Assembly (NCBI GenBank): GCA_001695595.3 | Contig: MBPM02000137.1 | Location: 1 to 64,000 of the forward strand | Source of the DNA: Plasmopara viticola | Lineage: Eukaryota; Oomycota; Peronosporomycetes; Peronosporales; Peronosporaceae | Direction of reading: 5' to 3' | DNA length: 64,000 nt | In this document: positions 8,879 to 22,676 of the stretch, piece after piece | Layout: each line of letters begins with the position of its first letter | Position numbering within the stretch: the stretch's first letter is position 1 | Notes under the pieces: generated by a model | Database searches by the model: none | Seen by the model: only the letters and a program-made list of their open reading frames with translations | Told to the model about the DNA's origin: nothing | Translations under genes and position numbers: made by a program

Positions 8879-10006
8879 ATGAACGAGGAAGTCGAAGCAG
8901 TAGTCATTGACAATGGATCGGGGATGTGTAAAGCCGGTTTTGCGGGCGACGATGCCCCCCGTGCAGTATTTCCATCGATTGTTGGCATGCCAAAGCACTT
9001 GGGCATCATGGTCGGGATGAATCAGAAAGAGGCGTATATTGGTGACGAAGCACAAGCGAAACGAGGCGTCTTGACGTTACGATACCCGATTGAACACGGG
9101 ATTGTCACAAATTGGGACGATATGGAAAAGATTTGGAGCCACACGTTTTACAATGAATTGCGTGTTGCGCCAGAAGAACATCCTGTTCTCTTGACAGAAG
9201 CCCCATTGAATCCGAAAGCGAATCGAGAGCGCATGACGCAGATTATGTTTGAAACGTTTAGTGTCCCTGCAATGTATGTGAACATTCAAGCAGTCTTGTC
9301 GCTCTACGCCTCGGGTCGTACCACTGGTTGTGTCCTTGATTCAGGGGATGGCGTTTCCCACACGGTCCCGATTTACGAAGGATATGCGTTGCCTCACGCC
9401 ATTGTACGACTGGATCTAGCTGGACGAGATTTGACGGATTACATGATGAAAATTCTCACTGAACGGGGCTACTCGTTCACTACTACGGCCGAGCGCGAAA
9501 TTGTGCGGGATATCAAGGAAAAGCTGACGTATGTAGCTATGGACTTTGACGAAGAGATGAAGAAGGCGTCGCAATCGTCGGCACTTGACAAATCGTACGA
9601 GTTACCCGATGGAAACGTGATTGTGATTGGAAACGAGCGATTTCGTACTGCTGAAGTGTTGTTTGATCCATCGAGGATTGGGCGCGAATGCCCGGGTGTT
9701 CACGAGTGCGCTTTTCGGACGATTATGAAGTGCGACGTTGACATTCGACGAGACTTGTACAACAATGTCGTCATGTCGGGTGGGTCGACAATGTTTCCTG
9801 GAATTAGTGACCGCATGACGAAAGAAATGTCCAAATTAGCCCCTACTGCTATGAAAGTCAAGATTATTGCCCCACCCGAGCGCAAGTATTCAGTCTGGAT
9901 TGGAGGCTCGATCTTGGCATCACTCGCTACGTTTCAGCAAATGTGGATCTCAAAGACTGAATACGATGAATCGGGGCCATCGATTGTTCATCGAAAGTGC
10001 TTTTGA
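8879..10006 (+). CDS. ACT: Actin, intronless, slightly divergent
   Basis: This is a full-length 375-residue actin, ending in the canonical PSIVHRKCF, in one exon from ATG 8879 to TGA at 10004-10006. Nucleotide-binding signatures are intact: [20 protein letters not shown] at residues 11-30, the phosphate-2 loop [12 protein letters not shown], and the adenosine region [11 protein letters not shown]. It forms cytoskeletal filaments. Compared with typical actins it has several substitutions: Met37 where Arg is usual (VGMPKH), [16 protein letters not shown], and a variable stretch near [13 protein letters not shown]. The N-terminus (MNEEVEA) is short and only weakly acidic. These changes are spread over the whole protein while every core motif is kept. 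That pattern suits a functional second actin paralogue rather than a decaying copy, but this is inference. Two possible AATAAA-type signals follow within about 150 bp. Confidence 0.97.
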
Positions 10007-13000
10007 TTGAAAAGGGTGACAGCGGAAGCTGACACCTTGAGGCTCCAGTGCTTCGGTGTTAGTTGTGGGGTCTTTCAATTTCTATACATGGGCGTAACAA
10101 ATATATGAATCGAATGTTGTTTAAGGCATTCAAGCCTGAGGAAAATAAAATCATCAACACGTTTAAATGCTGAATTGAAGAGAAACATTAGTCGCGTGAT
10201 GTGTGTAGTATTTACAAATTCTAAATACGACCCATGATTAAATAGTGGAGTAGCATTTTAAATTAAAAGAAATATATTAGGAGAAAAATCCTACGAATCA
10301 TAAGCCTTAGTTTCTTTGTACCAGAAAGAGAGCTCATCTTCGTGAAAGTTTATTAGCTGATGCAACAGACAACAAAGCATGCTTTTACTTCGCTAAATGA
10401 TGCATTTACTTCTGGTACTCGGTCGACGACGCACGAGTTCGAAGTCTACTCGAGCACGAAGTCGACGAATCGCTAAGTTGACAAGCCGATTTTGCTACTC
10501 AACAGATGCTTATTGTTAAGTGTTAGTGTCACTAAAAATCGTTCGGCGAAAACCTTTCGGGTTCCGACAGACAGATACTACGGACCAATCGGAGAAAAAG
10601 CGAAGAAAGTGAAGGGAGGTTAGCTCGAATCCAAGAAAGCTATACGAAAAAGCGAAGCATTGGCGCACTTAACATCGGGTAACGTAGTGAAAAAAAAGGT
10701 TAGATACTATTCTAAAATTTGATGCAATTCTTTCACTTATCATGCTCTGACAAGCCTCACACCTACGAAAAAGTGAGAGTAGAATGTCGCTCTGTCTCTT
10801 TAGCGTCAGTAGCGACTACCATGTTGAGCTCGTTCAACTTGTTAAGCTTAGGCGATGACGTATGTTTTAGTTGAATTACATCTTTCTTTTTACGGCACTA
10901 GTTGTAAAAGTTGTCATTTGATTGAATTATTGAGACCTGGTAGACTAGATCAAGTGTTCTTTTTTACTGCTAATTCTAAACAATTAGCATAGAATCCCTA
11001 CTATATATCACCTTTCTTTAGCAAATTAATTTTATGCTCGAAAAGACTAAGTCGACAAGCCAAGAGTGTCTTGCTTTCCAGCTATCGAGCTCGAATTAGT
11101 GCAGGATATCTAGTCCGTCTCTACTAAAATCTTTATCATCGTATAAGTAGCGGATTGTAGCTGTCTCTTTATTGGTGTAATTGATAAGTTTTAATATTTG
11201 CAAAGCGGCTAGAAATTAGTGACAAGGTTGTCGATGGGTTTATTGGTTGTATTTTCTGCACGATGCAGCGTGAAAATATTCACAATTATTGCGAGCATTC
11301 GCAGTCTCGATTCCACACGTGTAGCGGGGCTAAAAGCAAACCTGAGCGGAAAGCTGGGCAGGGTGAATCTTGTCGTATTACAAAGTTGCATATGACTAAG
11401 CTGTCGACATGAACGAACTGCTCTTCTACTACGTAGTGTTTTTGGGGAGTTTGATATGATCAAGTAGTTGAAAATACCCAATAATCTATTGCGCATAGTT
11501 ATCTTACATCACGAAAAGTTGGGCGGACATCCCAGCGGAATAGGGCGCAATTGCGCCAATGTGTTGTTCAAGATCGTACAGCAGTATGTTAGCCACTCCG
11601 TGAACTGTGAGACACAAAAAAAGCATCCAGTACTTCGAAAAAGCTCACCAGGAAATATACAAGCGACTCATTGGTATGAGTTCACTTTGATGGACTATAG
11701 TACCAAAATTTTGTCAGGAAATACATAGCTCTTATTACGGTTACAGGATATGTAGTATAGGCGGATTATGATCGCCAAGAGTTGTGAAAATTGTGTGCTT
11801 CGTTGATCCAAACGTGTGTCATGATACGACATATTTTGTGACACAAGTAAATTGAACATAAAAAATATGGCATTAACCTGATGACCACTATCTAAAGAGA
11901 CTTTAGATTGCTTTGCTAGATAATGATTATTGAATATTTACCCCACAGGATCATTTATATGGTCATGGTATCAAGACTGACTTTTGAAGTCAGACATTGA
12001 TTATTGAATATTTACCCCACAGGATCGTTTATATGGTCATGGTATCAAGACTGACTTTTGAAGTCAGACACATAGCGATTAACGGCAAGTGTTGATCCTT
12101 GAGTATAGCGCAAGGGTCAAAAATACAGATTTTTTAATCAAATTGGCTACGGCAGCCCTAAGTAAGTCAATGTGTAGCCAGTAAAGCATTTGACTTCAGG
12201 TGTTTCCTGGGTGCTTAATTGCATTCTGGAGCAGACACGGCGCGCTTTGCTAGCGTAGCGATCATACACCAGAACATATGGTGCAAACTCTGACATGATC
12301 ACCGAAAATATACGCTACGGGTGCAAAATAACGAAAATTTAACGACATCTGGAGCGTTCGACGATCACTTTAATTGCGGCACCTGACAGCACCCAGAGTG
12401 ATGCTATTTTGATTCATACAAGAATGGGACGCAAGGTCTACTTTTAAGGCAACGTTACCACTTAGTAGCATGCGCCTCGTGCCGATGGTGATAGAACACT
12501 TATCATCAATTGGACCAGGTGTTTCAGTAAGCGATCGAAAGCCGAGCATATCAGCGTAACAAGAATCTACAGCCTCAAAATTCAGGGTGGGCGATCGGGT
12601 AACCTTTGGACTGCGTGAAGGAGGACCAAGCTCACAAACTAGCTCAGATGTGACATGGATCTTTCTCAATCAAACCGATGATGGTCTTGCATGCGGCTCG
12701 ACTTAAGATTGCGGGAATGAAATTTTTTTTATGTGTACATATGTCCAAGCTCGATTTCGTGACAGCTTACCAGATCGTCTTGCTACTATCTCAAATGGCA
12801 AAAGCGGTCTAATCAATTTTGATGAAATTTATTGCCTGATGTACCTAGGAGCGGGAATAGAAAAAGAAAGAGCTTTCAGTAAATCGTATCAAAAATTTCA
12901 AGCTGATCGCCGTATGAGGTGCGACCACACCCGACGCGAGAATTTGTTCGTTGAAAGGTATTGATGAGCCAACACTAGTTATTAATGTAAATTAGTTGTC

Positions 13001-14929
13001 TAAGCTTTGCTAAGGAAGCTCGAGTAAAAGAGGATTAAATTGCATCTGTTTGAGGCCTTGCATTCCATAACGAGTGAAGCAATGGGCATCTGTAAAGATC
13101 CGGCCATCATGTAGAAGTAAAACTGGCTGGATGCGGCCTAAACAGAAGAAACGGTGTATGTTGTTTATAATGACGCGTACTATCCAATCAAGTCATGTAC
13201 CTGCTGAGTAGGCAGATCATGGTAGATATCAGAATCACCAGAAGGTCAAAATAATCACTTTTGTGACAGCATCTGCCATAATCTACGTCTAGCTCGCCAA
13301 ATCTCCGGTTTTTCTCATCAATTGATTTATTCTCCTACCGAAAAATTAGGCATTAATTTATAAAAAGTGTTCAAAGGAAAATTTCTAAGCTAACTTAATC
13401 TCAAATATTTAATTTTATCGCTTTCAACAAATTCCTGATAGCAGTGTTACCATGTGGACCTGACATGTCTCTGGTATTCAACCCTTGTAAACCGCTTGAA
13501 TGCGCTTAAAAAAGCGCTAAGCCAGGGAGATCATATTTCAAATTGAACTCCATTCAAGCTAAAACGGATCTCTCTTTTTATCGACTATAAGATCTTATGA
13601 ACACAAGATTCACGTCCGCTCAAAGCGTCTACTTCGTGGTCGCTGCTTGCTGCACGTAAGCTTTCCAAATCATAACTAATGCTGTGATTGTCGATCAGCA
13701 AAGATCCAGTTAGGGACGTCCCTATCTAACTAATGAGACCACCTGGAAGTGACGCATACATTTGTTCATGCGACACTAACCCCGAAAGAGACTCTAGCTT
13801 GCTCATCAGCAACATGGCTAGCATCTTCTCGTAATTGTCGTCAAAAGATGCAGGAGGAGGAGAAGAAAAGTCGAGATTAATTATCGACTTGAGCGACCTG
13901 ATGTGCACTTATGGTCGATTACCGGCTCAATCGAACAGTCTGACGAGACAAATGAAAAGAGTTTGCTTATAATGACGTCGATCTGTTGCACCTGAAATAC
14001 CTGATGCTTGTCTGCTTCAGCCGTAGTGCTTGATGAGATAAATAGAAAAGCAGCGGCGCGACGATATAGTCCCGAATCATGTGCTTCATGTAAGTTCTGG
14101 GTGACTGAGGCTTATTTGGTCAGAGGGTAAAGAATTATGACCTTTTAATCTTGTGATGTAGAAAGTCTAGATCGGAGGGACTTTAGAGTCTGTTCCTGTC
14201 GATAGCTCTACTGCTAAATTATGGCAATTACTCTGCATTCTTCAACTTCGTCATCGAATTGCATGCCGAGATCACTGGCAGTTTCTGCAAACACAAGATT
14301 AGCACCAAGCGCAAAATAAGACCGAGGTCTTGTACGCATCAATTTGATACGCACTACGCTGACCGCGTGCTTGGCACGATCAAAGTAGCAATAGATTGTG
14401 AACAACTTCGAATTTTGGGCTGATCCAACCTTGTGCATGATGCATCCTTGGGCAAAAAGCCACCATAACAGATTTTTCTACTCATGCAACTAAATTGAGG
14501 TCCCGGAGTCACAAAGATTTTACAATTACCCCTTACTAAAGTCGCTCACCTTCTCATGTACAGCCCTTACGACTCTTTCAGCCGCTGTAGATAAAAGTGT
14601 CCTGGGATAGATGGTCAGCCATGTATTTTGATGCCGGGAAACAGAGCAATTATAGCTCTAAGTCACCGATAGTCTGCGACAAAGAACGTTCCTCCATAAG
14701 AAAATCTGTTTTTCAAGCCTCTGATTTTGCAAGTTGATCGCAAGTAACAGTATATAATTACCTATTACGAATATGACTTAGTCAACTCCTGCGCACTCTT
14801 AACATTTTTTCTCAATACGATGGTACTGACTAACATCGATCCGCGTGGTGTTTACATTCCGGATAACCAGGTAATCGTAACACAGTCGCGGATGAGCTTA
14901 TTAAAGTAGGCCGTCGGACAAGGCTGGGC
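10007..14929. other. Gene-poor AT-rich spacer
   Basis: No recognisable gene was found. Short frames at 12370-12669 (minus, 99 codons) and 12731-12964 (plus, 77 codons) match nothing I know. The clearest structure is the 74-bp tandem duplication at 11925-12072, listed separately. The rest is probably old repeat sequence and untranslated flank. Confidence 0.55.
11925..12072. repeat. 74-bp tandem duplication with internal hairpin
   Basis: Two head-to-tail copies start at 11925 and 11999 (period 74) and differ by a single A/G change in the core (GGATCATTT versus GGATCGTTT). Each copy contains the inverted repeat CTGACTT-TTG-AAGTCAG, a 7-bp stem with a 3-nt loop. The near identity suggests a recent duplication. 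No function is evident. Confidence 0.85.
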
Positions 14930-17900
14930 GCGGGCGAGGCGAAGTCGCAGAAGAGGAGGATTGTTTGTTGCTTCTAACAAAATAAGAAGTGATATGAAAT
15001 GAATAGCCCTTACGATTTGTTTTCTCTCTTCACTCTAATTGGTGGCTCTCAGCCATCTACTGCTACCATTCCAAAAGCTATCATTCTTCTTGATTCCATC
15101 TGGAACTGTCCTCCGGTTGGGAAGTGGCACATCGCCTATTCCTATGAATAGCACTTACGCATATGTGTTTTAAAAATACATATGCTTAAGTTTCGCAAAA
15201 ACCGCTACCGGCAAAAGTGCCGGTGAAGACATTTATGTCATATGACCTGCCTTCAAGAAGATGTTTATATAGAATGATAGGGCTCATCTTTCGAATTACT
15301 ATTAGAGGTCGATGAGTCCGGAAATCTGCTTGAATTTTCTCCACGGGCTCTGAAGTGGCTTCCTTTGCAGTTTCACCTAGCTACCAAACTCTATATTGTA
15401 TGTTTCCCTTGCACTTACGATGTCAAACTACGGGCTCAACGAGGTGTCCCTCGGAGCCATCGGCCAACATGACTTTATTCATCTTTTGTCGACGCTTGAT
15501 ATCCTTGCGATACAGCCTCAACGGTGAAATGTTGAACACAATCCCTTTGATAACCCTAACTCAAAGGAATCTCGCAAAACTCTATTCACGATCGGTGATA
15601 AGCCAATATATCTTGGTGCGAATTTCTTCGACTGAGGAAAACCCTTGCGACGGACATCCAGATTCTTGCCTTTCAAAAGCACCAAATCACCAACTTGGAA
15701 ATTTTAAGAAAGTTTATTCTTGACTTTATGCGCTCTTGTGTTTCGTTCATTCGGTCCTGTCCGCCATAGAGTAACGTTGCGTGACGCAGTCGTAACTCTT
15801 GTGCTGATTTTTTCAACTTTTGACATTCTGGGTGTGATATCACATCATCCGGCATATGAAAATCATATTTAAGATTCGCTTCGAATGGTGATATTCCAGT
15901 TGTGGAGTGTACGCTTCGACTTAGATTATCTCAGCCAAATGCAAAAAGTCATTACAATCATATTGTGTTGCGTTGACGACTTCTCGGGGGTAGTCTCCAA
16001 TAAAACGGTTAGTTTTTACCGTTTGTCCATCCGTTTGCGGCCTTAAAGCCGGACGGAAGTTGTGCTGCGTTCGCACAGCAGACACGATTGCTTGCCATAA
16101 CTTGGATGTGAACTTGGTGTCTCGGTCGGACGCAGCGGGTTTTAGTATGTCATGCTCCTTCATATATTCTTCATGAAGGTCTTTGAGATCTTCTGCTGTA
16201 CCTTAGCGATGAACATGGCTCTTCTTGTTAAGTGATCAACAATCACCGTGACGGCATTGAATCCACTTTTGGTAACGTCACGATAAATTCCATTGAAACG
16301 TAGACCCATCTGCCTCTTGGAATTCCAAGGACCGAAGTGACGGTTTGATCTGCTTAACCTCGTTGCGTTGACACATTCTGCATATGTTGACATAGCGCTG
16401 GATGTACATGGTCATTTTTGGCCAGTAGTAGTCTAACGCATGGCCAGACACTTTTTAAAAATCCCGGACGGTCTGTCGGAGCAGAATCATGGTTCCCATT
16501 GATGATGCGAATTTTCATATCTTCGTCGTCTGGAGCATACAGTCGTGGCGTCTCATCTCCCCCAGTTTGGTAATACAAATACCATCCTGCAATGAGTACT
16601 TTGGCACATCATCTCCATTATTCAGCTTCTCGATGATATACTGTAGGTCTCTATTCCACGCATACATTATCTTTGCAGATTTTGCAACAGTGACCTTGTT
16701 CATCCTGTTTGTCGCCACGATCTCGCGTTTTTTAGCCGCTTCCAGGAGTTTTTGCAAGCTAACTTGCGCAGCTTTATTTTCGAATTTCGGATTGCGTGAC
16801 AGTGCATCAGCCACGGTGTTAGCTTCACCGGCATTTCCACTTGAACAAAGGCTGAAATTTAGTAAGCTCACTGAACAATCGAGCTACTCTGCAATTTGTA
16901 GCCTTTTACGTCAGGATCGTCCCAATACTTCTGTGATCCGTTTTGACCGTGATTGGTTGATCGAGAAGATACACACGCCATACTTTTAGTGCATGCATAG
17001 TTGCAAGTAGCTCTTGCTCACGAACAGGGAAATTCAATCTGGCTAGCTACTCTTCCGCACAGTAAAAATCAATTAAACGTTCTTGTCTCCCTTCCTTTTC
17101 AAACAAGACTCCCCCTATCGCAAAGTTTAAGGCGTCCATCTGTCTACCGAATGGATTTAAAAACATTTGGAAGATTTAGAGCAGATGGAAGCGTTTAGCG
17201 ACGCTTGAGATTGGTGAAGCAGCAAAGCTGATCGTCCGAGAGCTCGATCACTTCTCGAGGACTTTTTTTAATACCGTCATGGAGCGGTCTTGCAAATTGC
17301 GCAAAGTCTTTGCAAAACCTTGAGACATAGACTGTAGTGCCCAAGAAGCATTCCATTGCTTCTTTGTCTCGGGCACAGGCCGTTCTGCGATGATCTTAAT
17401 CCTGTCGGGGTTCATTTAGACGCCTTTTCGTCCGACGAAGTCTCCGGAATCTCATCCACGCAGAACTGGCACTTTGACAACTTGATGTAAAGCTGCTGTT
17501 CTTCACACCGTTTCTGTACACGGTCGAAAGCCGTTACGTGGTCTGCAACATATTCGCTTTGTGTAAACACGTACATGTCGTCAAAGTAGATTCTCATCAA
17601 ATTCATTAAATCTCGAAAGACTTTCTGCAAAAGCCGATCCAACGTACCCGGGCTTTCACTTAGTCCCATAGGAGTGACTAGATACTATTGAAAAACATCT
17701 TAGCTTAACCTGATAGGTAACCTCAAAGTAGGTCCATCAATAATTTCCGGGCATGGCGTCAAAATTGTCTTTTTTAAGTGGCCTTGATATCGCCGGCAAC
17801 ATCGTCACTAGATTCAGCTGACGATAATCGTGCACGATGCGCCAACCTTTAGGGTTCTTGACACAAAACGTTGATGCCGAAAAGGCGGACGTACTTGGTC

Positions 17901-19550
17901 GAATAATGCCTGGTTGGACCATCTCTTTGGCCCATTCTTGGATTGCTTTGCGCTATTCAGAACTCTGGCGCCATTGTTTGACGGAAATTAAATTGACACC
18001 AGGATTGAGCAAGATTTCGAGCTCAATTTCTTCCGTATTAGAGGCGTCTCGCTTGAAGGGTGCGTGCGTATACTTTGTTCGCATATTTGCGTAGTGTTTC
18101 ATCCGCCATATTTTTTTAACGATTCCCATCTTTGTTTCTTATAGCGCTCAGCCTTTCCAAATTATGGGATTGACGACAAAGATATCTTCATTGTCTTTAT
18201 CGTTACGTAACATTTTCAAAAACTGGTGAGAAGAATCATTCCTTGACGGCCATGGTGGCCGTGTTGCCGAATGTAATCGAAAATCTCGCGGTTCTGATTG
18301 ATTTGAGCCTTACGTTGTCCAGCAGTCCATCCAAACGGTCGTTTACTAGGCGGTTTAGTCGAATTGCCTTGTGGTGCTCTCAGTTGATGCAAGGAGACAT
18401 GCTTCCTGCAGTCCACTTGGTATCTGAATTTTGGGCACGAAGCCACATCATGCCAATGATGACATCCTTATTTTAAGGGGCATGACTCGGAGCGTTACCG
18501 ATAACCAAATATTTACAAGTTCATGTGCACCGTTAGTGGGGGGCGGTGAACAACCTGGTCGCAACCAAGGTCGACTCGCATCATCTCACCCTTGGTTACT
18601 TCGAGCTCAAGTCGCTCTACCAAGTCTTCCGATACACCGGGAAGACTACATTCATTGGTGATGAAGACGGTGGCTGGTCTTTCTTGACCAACGTAGATTT
18701 ATCTTCGAGGATAGCGTATAGTGCACCTCTAATGCAATGATTCGCTTTCTAACGTTTGGGAGCGGTATATTGCGGTGATATGTGGCTGACAACGCCACAT
18801 TTGTTACATGTTGCCGATTTTTACTAGTTGTCGTTCTTGTCCTTTCTCTTTTTATAAATGCTTTTGTTTCTGAGGTTGTGACTTGTTCGCATGATAGCCT
18901 GATTTTGTAGATACCGTCTGAAATGACTTGGTCGAGACACGATTTGGCCTGCGCGAGTAATGGGCAAACTTGCAGTCGGAGGCAACGTCAATGGCCTCCT
19001 GGCAAGTACTTAAACTCTCTTTCTTGATCTTCTTGGGGTCTTTTCCCATAATCCAGAAAAAGAATCACTTCTCCAATTCGCTCATTTCCAATTCAGTTAA
19101 AGAAGCGCATGAATGTGCACAAGCCATGACCAATGTTTAAGACTCAACTACGCACACGCTTAAGGCTCAACGATTTCGAGTATGTTCTTCGAGAGCGGAA
19201 GTTTTACCTAACACAAAGGAAACTTTCTATCAATACGTCTCTAAAGTCTAGGTCTTGATGTACCAATTCAGTTCAAACTTGCCTGAAGTACTTGAGATTA
19301 GCTTCACAAAGTCTGGCGACTCTGCTGTCTTCAAGTGGCCTTTGTTGGTGTAGTACAGTTCCGTTGCAAGATCCGCAATTCAATATCTTCACCAAACCTC
19401 CCTACATAAAGAGAAATTTTGATTCTTCTACTCGCCTCTTGGCTACAGTAGAAGTTGCTGTATGAACAGTGTGTCTTACCCTGTCGCTGCAGAGGGAACT
19501 CCGTTATCCTGAGCGGTTGAATCCGCTTGGCGATTGCCGCTTGCCGCATC
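14930..19550 (-). mobile_element. Ty3/Gypsy retrotransposon copy 1, degenerate
   Basis: Read on the minus strand, coding remnants appear in Gypsy order. Gag lies at about 18780-19550 (KISLYVGRFGEDIELRI; CQEAIDVASDCKFAHYSRRP). A poorly preserved protease region follows at about 18216-18740. RT is at about 17410-17930 (GWRIVHDYRQLN; catalytic YFDDMYVFT at 17560-17590). The RNase H end reads VADALSRNP near 16820. The zinc-binding N-terminus of integrase is at about 16354-16578, and the integrase core at about 15920-16390 (VIVDHLTRRAMF; SDRDTKFTSKLW; LRPQTDGQT). The C-terminus lies at 15306-15855. Multiple stops and frameshifts separate the parts, so it is inactive. The left 370 bp (about 14930-15300) is shared with copy 2 at 36430-36830 and probably includes 3' LTR sequence. 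I could not find a matching 5' LTR to the right of 19550, so the boundaries are approximate. Confidence 0.8.
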
Positions 19551-22500
19551 TTGCGGAGTCAGCGCTCGTGATCTTGAGCGCGACGTTGTCCGTAAAGTTT
19601 TGTTATCGTCAGAAGCACTTATTCGGCTCTGTTGACGGGCGCTTAGTCGTACGGCCTCTTTGTTGGCCCGTACTTGCTGGACTAATCAGCGCTCTTTGTA
19701 TGATCTACCCGAACTGAAAAATTCCTTGAGAATAAAAACGAAACTGATTGTTTTTTAGGGTCTACTCTTTCTCTGTAATTGAATAGAGTAGCCTAATAAA
19801 TCTTCCAAAAGCTTTTGAGTTTGCTGAATACGGCGGTGCAGGTTTTCAGTGATGTCGTAAACTAAACTTGCGTGGAACCAGCCAAAGCCTCGCTGGCTCC
19901 ACGCTAGCTAAGGAATGCTCAGAATGCAATCGATGCATACTTATATTTAATGACTTGAATTAATGCGAAAGACATTGGGCTTGTACAGAAGCGTTGACTT
20001 TACCACGGTACACGGTATGGCCAGAAACCTCGCAGACCAAACCTTTTGATAAAAGCACCGACAAGCACGAGCATAGTAGAGCTAGCTAAATGTTTGCGAT
20101 CCTTGGAGCGAGCAGAGTGGTTGCCGAGCAGCGACGACTTGAATTTCAACAATGCTCAATGTAAAAGCACTCGCAGTGGTGACAATGGAACGTGCTTTAA
20201 GCACCACCCACAAGAACTAAAAAATATGTGCATTCCAGCGAGTCAATGGATCCAAAACAATTTGCCGACATTTTAGCAGTAATGGAAAGAGGTTGGACTA
20301 GAGCTTGTGACGAGTGCGGCGGCTTTCTGCGCTAAGAAACACTCACAAAAGCACATTTATTTGCGAACCATTTACTTAAGTGAGGCGATTAAGAGTCTCG
20401 TGATGATACAAAGATCGAAAGTGTCACGTAAAATACCTGTCAAAAAGTGTAGAGCCTACCGAGAAGAATTACCCGGCGAACGACATGGGTCTCCTTGCCA
20501 TGCGTCTTGCCCATATCGGAATCAGCCTCCTCGGCAAGCAAACGTTCGGTAAGATGCGTAACCTTGTTCATTAAGAAATACCATACTTAATATTTGAACA
20601 GCCTGGCTACTTGCTCCTCAGACTTTCTAGCTGGGATAGGTACTTTATGCACCATATTGCTTAGGCGGCACATTAACACTATTGCCATTAGCTCATGTCA
20701 AGTCAAAGACGGAGTTGAGGACTATGGAGCTTCTACAATATGCCTGAGTTTTAAGAAGCCGATTTGTGAGCCGGAGGTTTGACCCTCTGACAGGTTGCAT
20801 AGATCCTCAATTACTTGACCAGGAATGAGTATATGTAAAGCTTTTTTATAGAAAAGTACACCTTGGCCTCAACAATCAATATTCAAAAAATCACGTGTCC
20901 TTGAAGTCAATCGTACATCAGGCATTGATCGGTCGGAGCGACGACTCAAAATATGTGCCCCATTCGTGCTATAATTCTGCAGACGCTTTCTCCTCGCATT
21001 CCAGCTGCGATTGCTATTTAGAATTAGACATAAAGCTATAGCAAATTTTCCTGCAATGGAGAATTGTACAATAGGCTCAAGATTGGCTCTCCCATTATAG
21101 TATGCTTGGAAAACCTTCCAGTAGATAAAGCTTTTGGCCGAGCTGGTTTGGCCCAACGTATAGTCTGGCTTACACAAATAAGCTTCGACAAGCACTACAT
21201 ATTCGTCAGCCTTGTATACAATGCAAAAAATATTTCCACAATCATCTTGCCAGTTCGTGACAAATGTGACGTATTTGTTGCCGTCCTCGATCTCTGCGGT
21301 CTGAGTATACCGAAAAGACTGAGAGCTCAGGAAACATTCTCGGAGCTATACGAATGTGTCATTTATGGCAAATGACTTTCTGTCATATATGGAACGCTCG
21401 ATAGTTGAAAACTGCCTGGACTAAGATGCGATGGAATTGTTGTGAGCTGCATTAATGCGCGATTACTTACATAGATGAAGTGTCGTGAACGACGTCAAAA
21501 TGTTTTGTCGCGTCCGGCGAAGCCGACGTAGATAGCTGCCGAAAACACTACTTGATGCAATCAAAGAGTTCTGGTGGTGGCTACCTCAACAACCCTCTAT
21601 ATAGATCCGATAAAGACTTTGCACTACCCGCCTGGCCAGCATTGTGCTCGTGCTAATAGTCAGTAGGACCTAAAACCTTGCTCGTACTTTTTGAAGGCGT
21701 GGTTCAAGCCAAGCTGAGACGGCTTACACTTTCTTGGGGTCGCTGAATATCCGCGGCTATTGCAAAGCAGATCATGACTATAATTGTCTTTACCACGAAG
21801 ACTCATTTGTCGCTGTTAGCATAAAGTGTTTTGGTCCTCAAAGCATTAAACAATTGCCTCAGATGACCAAAATGAATCTACGGGGTCGGCTGATCTTTTT
21901 AAAGCGGCTACAGATGGATATTGTCAGCGTATCAGGTAGAAAGCATGCAAGGACTAAAAGAGTCATTTGGCCAGACACATTAACGTCGTCGAGGCGCTTC
22001 ATAGCCTCTGTGTCATCACTAAGCTATCCCATTGCATGTCGCAAGATGTACTAACCGCCGTAAGAGCTTTTTCATTTAGATTTAGTTGCATAGAGCATGT
22101 TCAATGTTTGGATCAGCGTTTGCGCGGCTAATTGAAAACGAATGAGTCAAAGCTTTTGGTTTGCTTTTCAAACACAAAAGTGAAAAGTGGTGCCAAATTT
22201 AGCACCCGAATCACACTATTCGTTGTAGCTTTGTCAGAGAGGGCTCTAGTAAACCTTAAAAAACGAGTCCGTTATACAAGTTTTACACAATTGATTTAGG
22301 TCATAACCCCGAGAAGTATGCCCATCTACTTTGTGCGCTGCGAGTGCTTTCCAAAGACCACTCCTCGCGCGGTATTGGACACTACAAACACAATATCGCG
22401 AAAACGTTGTATATTTCACGATTGATGTCAGATATCATTCCTGACTGGGACACGCACACTTCGCGGTATTGTGCTTTGACGTTGCATCACTTATCACAAC

Positions 22501-22676
22501 ACCCTTTTTAGAATCAACGTCACCTAACTTATTTGCAAAGTAAACTTTTGGTAGTCAAAAATACCGAAAAACCTCACGTAAAAAGTACGCGAAGCGAAAC
22601 AAAAAGACAAAAAGTCGTATCGTCATTTTTACAGTTCTTTGCCTTTTGTAGCATTTTTCGAAAAAAAAGGCGTTAA
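19551..22676. other. Gene-poor spacer
   Basis: No cellular gene is supported. A Gypsy RNase H fragment lies at 20440-20555. Other frames up to 108 codons (for example 20869-21195 minus and 21064-21375 plus) overlap one another and are not recognisable. A CTACTC...GAGTAG inverted repeat near 19760-19790 is short and unassigned. Confidence 0.5.
20440..20555 (+). mobile_element. Gypsy RNase H fragment
   Basis: On the plus strand one frame reads KNYPANDMGLLAMRLA followed by SLLGKQTFG. This is the conserved start of Gypsy RNase H (x-YP-x-x-D-KELLAM-x-x-AL ... LLG-x-x-F). Only this piece is recognisable. It is a relic, unrelated in position to the larger Gypsy copy 1 on the opposite strand. Confidence 0.55.
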
